Source: Linnemannia hyalina
Taxonomy: Eukaryota; Mortierellomycota; Mortierellomycetes; Mortierellales; Mortierellaceae
Assembly: GCA_019671135.1 (NCBI GenBank)
Contig: JAHRHY010000015.1
Location: 868,001 to 932,000, forward strand
DNA: 64,000 nt
Reading direction: 5' to 3'
The notes beneath the pieces are model-generated. The model did not search any database. It saw only the letters and a list, made by a program, of their open reading frames with translations, and had not been told where the DNA came from. Below, piece after piece: positions 35,415 through 48,131 of the stretch; the stretch's first letter is position 1; each line of letters begins with the position of its first letter. Position numbers and translations under genes: made by a program.

Positions 35415-38400
35415 CTAGGCGACAATCATTACATCAAGGCGGTTCAACTGGGCGTATGTATCGGCAGGCATCCTGAACTTGATCGACCCAGCAAACATCA
35501 TCAGCGTCCTTGCCCTCCTCTTCAACATAGTGATCGACTAGTTGTATGCGATACATAGACAAATGCTGGTTAGCTTGAACATCAACTTATCACAAACCAG
35601 CCCTCATTTCTGAATGACATGACAGAGAGATACTTACGTCCCGGCGGCCGGCATCGTCGTAGGGAGAATTTTTGAGGATCTGGTACTGCCTGAAAAGACT
35701 GTCCATGGTCTTGAGGAGGACATCGGGAAGGTTCCTTGCCACGCACTCATCCAAGGCCTGGAACTCACCCGCCTTCTCGGCAATCTGTCCCATATCAGCT
35801 TCCAAAGGAATCAGGCCCAGCTCCTCAATCGTCGCAATCGCTGCCTCGTACTTGGCACGATCATAGCGCTCTGTAAACTCGACTAACTTGAGCAAAATGC
35901 CGCATGTCGTCAAGTTCTTGGGCATAATCTGCTGGCTGACCTTGGGATTACTCTCGTACTCGTTAATCAACCGGCGGATAGCTGGAATGTTGATACTTGT
36001 CTCTCCTGTGCTAGCAAGACCGGGGTTTGACACAAACTCGGCCAACTGACGGTTCAGAAGCTCCACCACCTGGTTATACGACTCGGCAATGCTATACAAC
36101 TGAATCGCATCCTCGACGCGTCCTTCCTTGGCCTTGCTCTTCGCGGCAGCAACCGTAATATCCTTGACAAACTGGCCGCTGTTGGCAATCTTGATCAATG
36201 GGAGGTACTTTTCAATCACACCAGGAGACTTGATGCCGTGTGCCGTAGAGCCGAGAAGAGTTGAGTAGTCCTTGGCCTGGAGAACCAACTCCTGAATGTA
36301 GCTGTGACAGAGTCCAATCTGCTCCTGGTTGATCGCCGGCGTCAGATCCGTGTTCAAGCAGATCTGGTACAGATATGAGAGTGCCTCGGTCGGGTAACGC
36401 TCAGCAATAATGCGGGCCTGATAGTGAATCAAGTGGGTAAAGTTAAAGTGTGACACTTCGTGTCCTTGAGCGTCCTTTGTCGTCGAGAAGGGGTTGGGGT
36501 CCGATACGCGATGTACCGATGGAATGCGCAACAATCCATAGTATGTCAGCGCGATCGCCATATGGACCGTCTCGAGTGCGTACGCCTTGAAAGAATAGAG
36601 ATAATAGATAGCCTAGATACATATACAAGAAAAGGTACCTATGATTAGTGCTCTAGTTCCTTTTTGACTTGACCGGGAACTACAAAATATGCACTTAATC
36701 ATACGTACTCGCTCAAACTGCTGAGAGTGGACGAGGACTTGGAAGTATTGAAGAGGGTTGTTGCCGTTGGGGTTGAAGTGGGCGGGTCCGTACTTGAGAA
36801 CAAGAGCCTGAAAGTCTGCAAGCTCGTATTTCTCGTGAGCCGCCGTGGCATTGTCCCTTGGTTCACGGATCAACGACAGCTATTATAAAATACAAAGAGC
36901 GGGAAGGTCGTCAGCGTATGAGCTACAGCGAATATTATACAAACTGTGAATGATCGTATCTCTTGAATGTAAAGCAAAAACAAGAAGCTTACATGGAGCC
37001 AAATAAAGTCCTCAACGGCTCCAATGACAGGTGTCGTCCTCTTGGTCAGTTCACACTGGCCAATGATCTTGAAGAGCGTCAGCTTGTATGGGTCAACAGT
37101 GTCGGAGCTATAACGAATCCTGTTGTTAAAGTCGGTCCGGAGCCGGTCCTGCAATGTTGAGGGCAATGTGCGGTCTTCACTCTGCCAGTAGGCGTTGAGG
37201 TACATGACAAAGTTGCGGTCTGCAGGGTTCAAGTTCAACTCGTTGTCTCTTGCAAACTGGAGAGCATCCTGGACATGACCGGTCCTAAAGAGATAGTAGA
37301 TCTGAGCCCAGACTGCCTGTCCATTCACAATCTAGTGGTATCATAGTTTGAAAAGTAATTAGGTGAGCACAGCGTACAAACTGCAAGGAGAATGGCACTG
37401 CTTTTATCCTTTCATCCTGTTTGCAAAGATACTGTGACCCTTACCTCGAGGTTGGGCTGGGACCATGATCCATATCGAAGATATTTGAGCTGGACAAAGG
37501 CGCGAATGGTGTTGAGAAGTGATGGGATGCCTCCGAGGTTAGCTTCTGCTGGGTTCTCCTTCACGGATGCATTAATGTGAGCCATGAACTGCTTCTCCAA
37601 GAAGTTCTTGGATCCCTTGATAAGACGATCCCGCAAAAGCGCGGCAGCCGGACTCCTGTAAGGCGACATCAAATAGGCGTTGGCGTAAACTCGCTCCTTC
37701 AATGCCATGCTCTGGAACCGTCCGTTTCTCAACTCCAGCTCGCCCAACACTGAAGTCAACAGGTCCCATGTCTCCTGAATCTTTGAGTTGGGCTAATATC
37801 ATTGAAGTGAAGTGAAGTGAACGTCAAATCAGCAAAGAGATCCTGAAACGCGAAAACATCCTGCGTGTTCCTGAAAGAAATCACTGACCTGGTCCTTGTG
37901 AGCCAACTTGGAGGCTTCGACGAAGCTGTTAGCCAAGGGGAAGGCTGGTCCTTGCAGGCGTGCCTCGCAGAGATCATGAACGACCTTGTAGTAAGGCTTT
38001 AGCTTGCTGAAAATCACATCCAAGGAAGCCGTGTTCTGGGCGAATCCTGGAGTGTACGCGCCCTATAATGGAAAGTGATAAAGATGATATCTCGGTCAAC
38101 CACTATGTCCTGTGTTGTTGCGTCCATGCTACAAAAAAGGCCAAAAATTGCACTTAGTCCCGCTGAATGAAACCCTCCATGAAATATAAACATACGCTTT
38201 GAGACTGGGCCAAGCTAGCGTTCCCACGGAAGGAGCGAGTCGACTGTCCCAAATCGGCTTCCGATCGACCTCCCTGTCCCTGATGCTGTCCGAGCTCCTC
38301 AAAGATCCTCTTCTTGGTGCGCTCCCAGTCGTAGTTCAGCGACGTCTCAAAGTTGGAGTCGAAATCCATGACGGTCTAAATCACAAATGAAGGGAAAAAG

Positions 38401-39109
38401 AGAGGACACATAGATGCTGTTTGTTATCTTGATCTTCGAGGTCCGTGCAGTCAAAAGCGAAGGGAAGGGAGATGTTTCTCCAGGGGCAAATATTCTACCT
38501 CGCGTCTGCTCTCATCAATGGTGTTGATAATGATCTGTTCATGCTGGTGCCTCAAAAATGACTATTTGCGTAAGTAATGATCTCGTTAGGAAAAAGTGGT
38601 GGCGTAGCAAAGTAGGAATTGAGAGGTGATCTACACGCTGAAGCTTCTGTGGTCCTGAGAGTAGTTCATACCTCGGTGTCGGTATCGTGAATAGGCTGGA
38701 AAGGCTCAAATGTTGACTTCAAGTTGATAGAGTTGAGGGTTGTGTTCATCACATTGGCGTCGATGCCTCCCTTGGCAAGGAAAAACTGTCTATCAAAAAA
38801 AACACAAACAGAGAAAGCGCGAACGTTTGTGGTTTAGCTTTCACCGTGCTTCACCAGGTTTGCGCATCGTCCTAATGTGTTGACAAGGTCAAGGTGTAGA
38901 CTCTCGAAATGCGTGATGCCGTTGCTTCTGGTCACATACCCCTTGTTGTCAGTGCCATCAGTAGGCTTGGACGCCTTAGCGGCGAGCTTGCGCGATTGAC
39001 TCTCGATCTGATCGATGCCGCGCTTAATCTGGGGCACTTGCAGACCGCCGATGTGGCTGGTGAGTTGCTTGGATTGCTCTGCGAGCTGAGCCAGGGTGGA
39101 TAATGCCAT
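35415..39109 (-). CDS. NUP93: Nucleoporin Nup93/Nic96
   Basis: Structural linker of the inner ring of the nuclear pore, bridging the Nup62-type channel trimer to Nup188/Nup192/Nup205. Ten minus-strand exons: 38940-39109, 38672-38789, 38499-38561, 38196-38375, 37889-38062, 37445-37792, 36993-37331, 36709-36879, 35638-36612 and 35415-35537, totalling 886 residues. This is close to the ~820-840 of animal and yeast homologues. Family features in order: N-terminal coiled-coil helix (LAQLAEQSKQLTSHIGGLQ), LKSTFEPFQPIHDTD matching the animal TTFEPLEPVKDTD, DESRRE, the AVWAQIYYLFRTGHVQDAL alpha-solenoid start, DPYKLTLFKIIGQCEL, and a C-terminal end resembling ARTLITFAGMIPYR of the human protein. It is the middle member by expression direction of a closely spaced minus-strand trio, starting 202 bp after the SNAPC3 stop. 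Confidence 0.94.
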
Positions 39110-39311
39110 GGTGATGTGATTGCTCTTTTGTTTCCCGATCCTGTGATGTTGTTGGTGAGGGAGTTCTGCCGTCTACAAACAAAGCGATTGAGGGGGAATG
39201 AAAAGAAAGATCACTTTTGGAAAGCAAACCGAACTGGCTTCAAAAATAAATGGGGTCGTTAACGCGCTTTTTTTGGCAACTTTGTGACGTCACTCGTAAG
39301 TTTTTTTTTAT

Positions 39312-41564
39312 CTAGGCAGAACGAAAGACGCGAAAGTCGTCGTAGAGGATGTTGCCGTCAACGTCGTAGTGGAAGCTATCGTAGCACTGCTCGCAAAAGT
39401 AGCACGGCGTCTCGCCAGCGAGTCGGTCGTCCACCGTCACATAGAAAGCCTTGTTGATCTTGCACATCCTACACATATGCGACGTCGTCTTGCCCTTGTA
39501 CACCTGCAGCGGATATGAAAGCCTGTTCAAGTCGTCGTGTCGCTGGCTGAACAATCTATTTACAAATACAGTGAACAACACGAAGCCCATATTAACACCC
39601 TGCTCACATATACATCTCGTTGAATCGTCGTCTTCTATAAACAGCCTTATGGAACTTACCTCAAATCGCGAAACATTAGGATGTGCTCGCAATCGCCTTG
39701 GTGAACAAAAAGATAGGGCTGGTTCAGTCGAACTGACAGATGTTGGATCTGAGAGTCATGCATATAGGTTTTCTGGAGGTTCCCAAATCCCGGCTGTCGT
39801 TTCCTCCCTGGGTTTTCTTCCACCCAATCCAAGATAACCCTAGCGTGCGATAAAAAGTGATATTGGTCAGCTCAGTACCTATCAATACTACGCAACGTAT
39901 AAACCAAATGAAACCCCTTGAGAGACTTACTGGCTGTAGTCTTCCGAGACTTCCTCGAGATGATCTTGGTTCTCCACTTCAATATTCTCGATCGGCTGCT
40001 CGTGGTACGTGCTCGCCTCCATTTGTGCTCGAAGGTCCGAATCATCAAACTCCAAGTCCATGTCATCATCGTCACCATTGTCGCTGGCATCATCGCTGGC
40101 ACGACTCACACTTCCCAGGGCCATATCCTCTCGTAATAGACGTCGCCTCGTATTTCTTAGTCTCACCGCTTCCTGGTACCGCTCCTGTCTCAACTTCTCA
40201 AGTTCATCCAGCCGCCTAGATGATTCCTCCCGCAGTTGATTTCGCTTCTCCAGTCTAGCGCGTATCAATGGTGAGTCCGAGTAAAAGACACCTTCGATGA
40301 AGAAGAAAGAGTTGCTGGTCTTTTTGTCCGCAGTGTTGTGAACTTTGAAGGCATCCGAGAACTCGTCCCACTCTCGAAGCCCACTATCTGATGCGCACTC
40401 AAACGCATCCCTTAAGGCCGAGAGACGCTGACTCCCGAGGAACACAAACTCTTGCATCCGCTGGTCTGGTCGGTGTGCGCTGTACATGGCAACAGAGACG
40501 ACCAATTCATCCTCCATAATAGGGACAAACGGCCGGCTGAAGCGAGGTGGTGCAGGCGGGGCGAGATTAAGGGGTGGGCGTTGTTGAATAGGGAGAAGAG
40601 TCTGAGACTTCAGAGCCAATGACTCCAGGGTGCTGTCCTCCAGTATCAACGAACATCTTTGGAACCTTGCCTCCAGAGATGTCTTTGTGATTCGATTCTC
40701 GATCTCCTGTTTTGCTCGCTGTTCTGCCAGGTGTTCAATGAGTTGAGCGTCATTTCCCAACTGCGCAAGCTCTGCTGCGGGCATGTCGGGTTCCGGCGGT
40801 GCTGATGGTGATGACTCCAGTGAGTCTGTGTCTGTGACTCCAGTAGTTGATGCCACTGTAGATGTTGTTGTCGCAGTTAGCCCCTCTGCAGATGCAGAGT
40901 TTGACGCCTTGTCCTGTATCCGCGTACCAGCCGCCTCCGCTTCCTTCTTGGATATCCGAGAAGCCCTCACACCCCTTATCGAACCCCTGATCTTTCCACG
41001 ACCACTAACAAACGGCACTCTCCGCCGCCCACGATCCTTAGAACTCAACAACCGCCGCACATTATCATCGCCCATCGCCACAGGCCGCCCCAAATGCGGC
41101 GTGAACCTCCCCTTGATATGCAAGTTGGACCGGTCGCCAAACTCTGACACATCCTCCACTTTGCCGAAAACCGACGACCAGGTCGGCCGCAAGCCCCGGC
41201 TGACTGGTCCTTTCGTCGAGGACAGTCTCTCCTCATGCCACTCCTGCAGGAGACCCAGAACGGTCGGGTCTCCAAAGATATCGTTGACAAGCTCGGTCTC
41301 GTCCCAGGTATCAACCCTCTCGGCGATTTGTTGCTCCAGGTCCTTGTTGTCTGCAAAGTAGGCGTCGTAAGGGTCGGCGTCCTTTTGGTCTTGAAGGAGG
41401 CGGCGATAGTCGTCTGCGAAGGATTGCAGACGGAAGAGTTGTCCTTGGGGCTGAACGTTGACAATCGAATGGACGATCCTGGGGGCATCCAACCCCCATC
41501 CACCTGGCGGAGGTCTGCGATCCCGAGGACGACCGCTGTGAACTGATTCTTCCTCTCTCTCCAT
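39312..41564 (-). CDS. SNAPC3: snRNA-activating complex subunit 3 (SNAP50-like)
   Basis: Core subunit of the complex that binds the proximal sequence element of small nuclear RNA genes and supports Pol II and Pol III initiation. Exons 39931-41564, 39660-39839 and 39312-39555 give 685 residues, longer than the ~410 of the human protein. The first 400 residues are extra, with an RGKIRGSIRG basic patch and Ser/Thr-rich linker. The conserved half begins near LVVSVAMYSAHRPDQRMQEF, continues with LREWDEFSDAFKVH and FFFIEGVFYSD, then LDWVEENP and LFVHQGDCEHILMFRDL. It ends in the Cys-rich motif HMCRMCKIN ... LAGETPCYFCEQC, which corresponds to the human zinc-binding C terminus. An acidic, Asp-rich insertion sits between the two conserved blocks. 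The gene ends 202 bp before the Nup93 start and begins 204 bp after the Zap1-like stop. Confidence 0.9.
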
Positions 41565-41618
41565 GATGTCTCCTGAATGTGCTGATGTGCTTGTGTTTGT
41601 AGGAAAGATCGCATGTCT

Positions 41619-41624
41619 TTTATT
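41619..41624 (-). other. Candidate poly(A) signal for Zap1-like gene
   Basis: Minus-strand AATAAA about 145 bp past the Zap1-like stop and only 55 bp before the SNAPC3 ATG, so transcript end and next promoter nearly overlap. Confidence 0.45.
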
Positions 41625-41768
41625 TCAGTGCTATTTTATGCGTGTCTCGCAGTCACTCCCTTTGGCACTTGATTCAATAGTTTAAAGCTTGTTTGAAAAA
41701 AATGTATTCTATGGTACGAAGAAAAACTACGATAATGACAAGGGTGGTTGAAGAACAGCGCAGAGAGA

Positions 41769-44291
41769 TCATGTCTTGACTCGCTTGCGATGGCTTTCGT
41801 CGACTGGCCAGTCGTATCCAGGATCAGCGTTGCCAGAGACGGTAGCAGAAGGAAGAGAAATAGGAGAAGTCGGGGAGGACCAAGAATCGACATCATCTTC
41901 TTGGTAGGAGGACAGCTCGGGCGAGGCAGTCGACGACGATGCTTGGGCCGATCGTTTGACAGCCTTCACTCCAACCAGAGTCTCGGCAGCAGCCTTTTCG
42001 GCCGCCTTCTCTGCAGGGGTCAAGTGCGTGCGCTTGTGTCGAGTGAGCTGGTCTGGCCTAGAGAAACGCTTCTCACACCCAGGGAATGGGCACTGAGACG
42101 GACGTTCGCCGGTATGGACACGGAGATGCTTGGTCAAGTTTGAAGACTCTGCAAACCACTTGTTGCAGCCCTCAAACTTGCACTTGAAGGGCTTCTCGCC
42201 AGTGTGGATTCGACGATGGATCGTCAGCGCACCAGAGATCGAGAATGAGCGACCGCAGCCAGGCTCAGGGCACTTGAAGGGTTTCTCACCGGTGTGGATA
42301 CGCATATGCTGGGCCATAATGTTCGCCTCTGAGAACCGCTTCTTGCAGATCGAACACTGGTAGGGCTTGTCTCCGGTGTGCGTTTGAATGTGCCTCATCG
42401 CCTTTTGTCGCTGACCGAATCCACGTCCGTTGCGCTCGCAACCCTCCCACTCACAAACGTACTCGCCCTTGCCGGTGCCGATGTGGTCCTCGCTCAGATG
42501 GGTGGTGAGCGAATCATAGTTGGAGAATGACCGCTTACAGCCCTTCCATCGACAACGGTGCTGTTCCTCTCCAGAACTTGCGTCACGATCATCCTGAATT
42601 GGTGGCGACAGAGGGTTAGGAGCGATAACGGGTTCCCTTGATGCAATAAGCTTGGCCTTGATCTCCGGACGCAAAGGACGAGCGTCGAGTGCAGCTTCTG
42701 CTGCTGCAGGGGGCAAGACAATGTGGTGGTCTGCTCGAAGATGATGTAATAGCTGGTCGCCGTCGGTTTGCTCAGTTTCACAAGATTCCCAGAGACACAA
42801 GGCGTGATCGTTCTCGGGTATGGGCACGTGTAGCTGAGATACGTGCGGCAGAAGGTCTTCCTGTGAGATAAACTCAGCAGTGCAGCCAGTCCAGAGACAG
42901 CGAATCATGTGGTCGATTTGAGCGTCGTCCATTGAGTCAGACCCGAGGGAGACACTGGACGAGGGTGTTCCTGCGAGGGAGCCCATAGGAGACCCATTGG
43001 AGAACGAGCCATGGCCATGGCCGTGGCTGTGAGTGAGGTTGAGGTTATGGCTATGGTTATGACCGTGGCTGTGGCTGTGGCCGTGGTTGGTATGGGTACC
43101 ATGGCTATGACTGTGGGAATGGCCTCGGTTGTTTTGGTGGTTGCTGGTGTTGTTGTTGTTGTTGTACCCGTCATTATTCCCTCCGAGGATGTTGGTGGTG
43201 GTCGTGCTTGTTAAAAAGTGGAACGCCGAGGGTTGGTTGCAATCCATGCTGTTGCGCTGCGCATGGCCATCCGAGGTGCAGATCCCAGCGGGGTTCCAGC
43301 TAAAAACAGATTATACAGTCAATTAAGATGATCTCCAGCTTAAAGCAACACAATTGTATCAGATGTGAGAGCCAAAAGCTCTTTTGAGTCCCGGATATGG
43401 AAGTGGGAAGGCACAGGACAAAAAAATGACATCCAAGACTTACGGCTCATCGATAGAGTTGCACTGCAACGTCTGTGTAGAAAAATAATGCGGCGACTGC
43501 AGGGTGCCGACCGAGGTGGGCGAGGTGGATGCCTCCGAGGGTGCGACCGAGGTGGACACAGATCCAGGGGTGGACGAGACGGTGTCGGGACAGCAGGTGA
43601 GGCAACAATCGTTCAGAACCTCTGGATGTTCCGAGCAACAGTTGGGCGCAGCAGGCCCGACGATCATGCCGCCGGGTCGGACCAGGTCCTGGCAACAGTC
43701 CGAATCAATACCATCCTTGATGGCAGAGTCGATGATGCAGCACTCAATTTCCTGCAGTCCGTAAGGCGTGCTGGTCGGGGTCGAGTGAGAGCTGTTGCAG
43801 CACTCGAGGATATCGAGTTGCAGCTCCGATTGAGGACCACAACATGGAGTCGGCTCGACTGTAGTGCAGCAAAAGTCGTCAACAGTGTGGGTCAGCGTGC
43901 AACAGTCATCGATAAGAGCAGATGTTGCAGCCAGGCTATCGTTTCCGGGCAGAGGGTGGAAGAGCGATTGGCGCTGCTGGTGCTGGTGTTGAAGCTGCTG
44001 CTGAAGTTGATGTTGCTGCAGTTGCTGGTGGTGTTGGGCCAGTAATTTCTGCTGTTGCAGTTGTTGCTGTTGCTCTAACTGCTGCTGTTGTTGCTGGTGG
44101 TGATGGTGGAGCTGTTGCTGGTGGTGGTGCAGCTGCTGGTGTTGCAATTGCTGTTGCTGCTGTTGCAGTTGCTGCTGCTGAGCCTGATGTTGCTGCTGCT
44201 GCTGTTGTTGTTGCTGTTGCTGTTGCTGCTGAGTCACATACTGAAAGGATGACAGCTGGTGGTTGAGCGAACCGTCAAAAACCGTTGACAT
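41769..44291 (-). CDS. Zap1-like zinc-responsive zinc-finger regulator
   Basis: Nuclear activator expected to turn on zinc uptake genes when zinc is scarce. Exons 43444-44291 and 41769-43299; 792 residues. The finger layout matches yeast Zap1: an isolated pair of CxWxxC-type fingers (residues ~417-440 and 451-474; in yeast this pair senses zinc), then six consecutive fingers at ~532-708, opening with the RCRWKGCKRSF and YVCEWEGCERN types and ending HKRTH. The N-terminal exon is unusual: polyGln/His at 21-108, then nine Cys-Cys pairs between residues 130 and 234 (for example DDCC, DFCC, TPCC, SDCC, NDCC), and a His-Ser-Gly repeat region at ~342-380. These could form extra metal-sensing modules, but that is inference. 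The polyGln is encoded mainly by CAA/CAG mixtures. A generic C2H2 regulator is the alternative identity. Confidence 0.85.
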
Positions 44292-45219
44292 GACTTTGTG
44301 TCAAGTGAAGGGAGGAGAGGCAGAGGAAGGGAAGGGAAGGGGTATTGTTGGACGGTCAGCCGGGAGGGATGTGGGCAAAGTGTCAGAACATTGGAGGCCA
44401 AGTGCGGATAGGGGGGAAAGTCGAAGGGGATGAATGATAAAGGACGGTGGGAAGAAGACGGTGAAAAATAACAGTGAAGAGTGAGGGTTGTTGAGTTGAG
44501 AGAGGAGAGCGCCTTAGCAAATTACATAAATAAGTATTGACCCGCATAAATTGGGAACATAAGGATCACCGTAGTAACGCTATCGTAAATGTTAAACTGT
44601 GGGTGGCTCAGTGCGATCTATATCTGCATGTGTGCAATTAGAGGGGCTCATCAATATCATTGTCAAGGACACTGCCCAGTTCCCACTCACTTTGCTTGCA
44701 GGGTCAAGTTCATCCAAGAGCGAAGTGGGCGGAAGAACATTTGGCCATTGACGAGATAAAAGGTTAAGCGATTGAGAAGAATAATGCAGGCCAGAGCTGT
44801 ACCTGTGCTACTAGTTTAGGAAGCCAACAAAGATGACCCATATGAGTGCAAACCTTGTTTGTACGATCTTTTATTTTTTCTCCGGAGTGACGATTTCATT
44901 GCTGATAACACGGGAAAGAGTCGCGCGCGCGCGTTGTGAGAGGCTCGCCAAGTGGAGGATGTGAGTAACATTGGTTGACATGCGATCTCGGCAGCCACTA
45001 AAAAGCCGAGGTCGGCTTGTACAGTGCAGTACACGCATAAAAGGAGATCAGTGCCCCCTCCCCCTCGGACATCTTTTTCCTCTTTTTCTTTTTTCTCACC
45101 CACCCACCTCACTCTACTCTACTGCACGCTCATCCCTCCTCTCTCTTTCTCTCATTCACCCCCACTCTCATTCCTCTTTCTTTCTTTCGCACATACATAC
45201 ACACACATATATATCAATA
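44292..45219. other. Divergent promoter region, Zap1-like / ILV3
   Basis: 0.93 kb shared by two divergent genes. It is purine-rich next to the leftward gene (44300-44520) and pyrimidine-rich before the rightward gene (45050-45190), with a short (CG)n run near 44925. I found no palindrome of the yeast zinc-responsive-element type by eye. Confidence 0.55.
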
Positions 45220-47810
45220 ATGTCCTCTCTTCTCTCAGCAGCAGCAGCGCAGGTTGCTGGTCAGGTTAAAATGTAAGTCAACAATCTTCCGTGTTTTCCA
45301 TAATATGTTTGGCTAGCCAGTCAAGTCTCTAACATATCCGGACCTTTTGATCTCTTTTCACATCTGACATAATAGCCATGCCAGAACTTCAGCAAGGGCA
45401 GCAGCGGTCCAGTGCCATCATTACTCGACTAGATCCAATAACTCTTCTACACCCGAGCTCAACAAATTCAGTTCCAAGATCACACAGCCAAAGTCGCAGG
45501 GAGCTTCCCAGGCCATGTGTAAGTTACTCCTCCTTGCAAAGATCAGAGAAGAGATCTCTTCACAGTTCGGACGATACTCTGAGTGAGAGTGAAGTTGGAG
45601 GAGATATCTTGATCCAAGGACAGTCTGGAGCCTAATTTTCTTACCTTGTCAACTAATCGATTTGCTCTTATTCACTTTCGATCTGATCATGTCCATTAGT
45701 GTATGCTACAGGATTGAAGGAGGCTGACATGAGCAAAGCCCAGGTCGGCATCTCCAGTGTGTAAGTATAGCTTTAGTTTTTACTCATCGCTCTCCTCTCT
45801 CCACATCGACGTTTATCGAGAGAGAGGGTCTTGACTGAGTTTCATTAGCGCGTCACAACATGACTCAATTGACTGACCGCCATCATTCTCTTTCTTTTCT
45901 TTCATACTTTGTCTTTGTTACTTTTCTTGCTCACATGTGACGGATGTGCAGTTGGTACGAAGGAAACCCCTGCAATATGCACTTGAACGATCTATCTGCG
46001 AAGGTCAAGGAGGGTGTCCAGAAGGCCGGACTTGTCGGCTACCGCTTCAACACCATCGGTGTCAGCGACGGTATCTCCATGGGAACTTCCGGCATGAGCT
46101 ACTCTCTCCAGTCCCGCGACATCATCGCCGACTCCATCGAGACCGTAAGTGTCAGAAGAACAAACGAAAGCGGAAACTTTGTTGCTATCTTTTGAATCGA
46201 AGATGTGTGTGAAGAGTGGGAATGGGTTATTTAAAGTTCTTGTTTTCTTTGACCAATGAGTGCCTTCTATCCGAGGACTGGCACATTCGAACTTATCTGA
46301 GTACTAATCCGAAGCAATCCGATTCCTTTTTTCAAATAGGTCATGAGCGGACAGTGGTACGACGCCAACATCTCCCTCCCCGGATGCGACAAGAACATGC
46401 CCGGATGCTTGATGGCCATGGGTCGCGTCAACCGCCCTTCCCTCATGGTCTACGGAGGCACCATCAAGCCCGGCGCATCCGCCTGCAGCCAGGGAACCCT
46501 CGACATCGTCTCCGCCTTCCAGTCCTACGGATCCTACCTCGCCGGAAAAATCACCGAGACCCAGCGTCAGGACATTGTCCGTAACTCTTGCCCCGGCGCC
46601 GGAGCCTGCGGTGGAATGTACACCGCCAACACCAGTAAGTCCCTCTTCCTCCTGTTTCAATTGATCCACAGTCGAGAATGAACTCATTTATTTTATTGAA
46701 GGCTGTCTAACATATATCCCCTGTTTTTGTTGGTTCTAACTAATAGTGGCATCGGCTATTGAGGCGATGGGAATGACCCTTCCTTACAGTTCATCGACTC
46801 CCGCCGAGTACCCCGAGAAGCTTCAGGAGTGCTTGGATGCCGGAATGGCGATCCGCCACTTGCTCGAGAACGACATCAAGCCACGTGATATTATGACTCG
46901 CCAGGCTTTCGAGAACGCCATGGTTCTCACCATGATCTTGGGAGGCTCCACCAATGCCGTCCTCCACTTGATTGCCATTGCCCGCTCCGTCGATGTCAAG
47001 TTGACCATCGACGACTTCCAGAGCGTCAGTTCCCGCATCCCCCTTTTGGCCGACTTGAAGCCCTCTGGAAAGTATGTCATGGAGGACGTCCACCGTATCG
47101 GAGGCACCCCCGCCATCTTGAAGTACCTCCTCGAGGAGGGCTTGATCGACGGAGACTGCTTGACCGTCACCGGAAAGACCATGAGCGAAAACTTGAAGAA
47201 CGTCCCTGGTCTGATCGAGGGTCAGGATGTCATCTACCCCCTGACCAAGCCCATCAAGCCCGATGGTCACTTGTGCATCCTCAAGGGTAACCTTGCCCCC
47301 CTCGGATCGGTCGCCAAGATCACCGGAAAGGAGGGTCTCTTCTTTGAGGGACCCGCCAACGTCTACGACCACGAGTCGGACATGTTGCGCGGATTGGAGA
47401 ACGGCGAGATCAAGAAGGGCCAGGTCATCATTATCCGCTACTCCGGCCCCAAGGGAGGCCCCGGTATGCCCGAGATGTTGACCCCTACCTCTGCCATTAT
47501 GGGCGCTGGACTCGGAAATGACGTTGCTCTCTTGACCGATGGTCGCTTCTCTGGAGGATCCCACGGATTCATCATTGGTCACATCACGCCCGAGGCCCAG
47601 GAGGGAGGCCCCATTGGTTTGATCAATAACGGCGATATTATCACCATCGATGCTGACAACAAGACCATCGATGTCAAGGTCACCGACGAGGAGATGACGG
47701 CAAGACGGGCCGTCTGGGTTGCACCCCCATACAAGGCCACCCGCGGCACCCTTTACAAGTACATCAAAAACGTCAAGAACGCCAGTGAGGGATGTGTTAC
47801 CGACGAGTAA
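45220..47810 (+). CDS. ILV3: Dihydroxyacid dehydratase, mitochondrial
   Basis: Iron-sulfur enzyme that dehydrates 2,3-dihydroxy acids to 2-keto acids in valine, isoleucine and leucine synthesis, in the mitochondrial matrix. Six exons: 45220-45272, 45376-45518, 45700-45760, 45952-46144, 46340-46634, 46747-47810; 602 residues. The first ~60 residues are Ser/Ala/Arg-rich with few acids ([20 protein letters not shown]), as expected for a mitochondrial targeting peptide. The mature part shows the cluster-binding cysteines in [16 protein letters not shown] and [13 protein letters not shown], and the C-terminal [15 protein letters not shown] motif. The first three introns cut the targeting region into small exons. 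A poly(A) signal lies 13 bp past the stop. Confidence 0.96.
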
Positions 47811-48131
47811 AACCCCTTTTTCAATAAACACCATGTACATTTATCACTTCTATTCTACATTCACCATGATCGAATGACAGTCACCTTAGTAACTTCGCTC
47901 GATGGCGTTTTTTGTGAATGACACCATCGCCAGGACCTTTCCGCCCAATAGATAAAAGGCCATCACCTGTCCGCCCGCTCTTTTCTCTTTTTCTTTCTCT
48001 TTTTCTTCAACCTCTCCTACACTCACACATACACTGCCTTCCAGCTCACCCAGCAACCAAACCATAAGGACACCAACCACCTCAAAACATCCACCTCCCC
48101 TTTAGGACATACATATATCACCAAAGAGAAA
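47811..48131 (+). other. Short co-directional spacer
   Basis: 321 bp between ILV3 and the SelW-like gene. It has a CT-rich leader at 47980-48010 and a TATA-like ACATATATC about 20 bp before the second ATG. Confidence 0.5.
47823..47828 (+). other. Candidate poly(A) signal AATAAA (ILV3)
   Basis: Hexamer 13 bp after the ILV3 stop; close, so an alternative downstream signal may be used. Confidence 0.45.

Noticed and set aside
43365..44266. Plus-strand frames rich in Ala/Val and Arg over the Zap1-like first exon
   Set aside because: They are reverse readings of the polyGln and Cys-Cys coding region; the minus-strand gene has the recognisable fingers and correct splice phase.
46791..47840. A 349-codon minus-strand open frame
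   Set aside because: Antisense to the last ILV3 exon; same codon-bias mirror effect.
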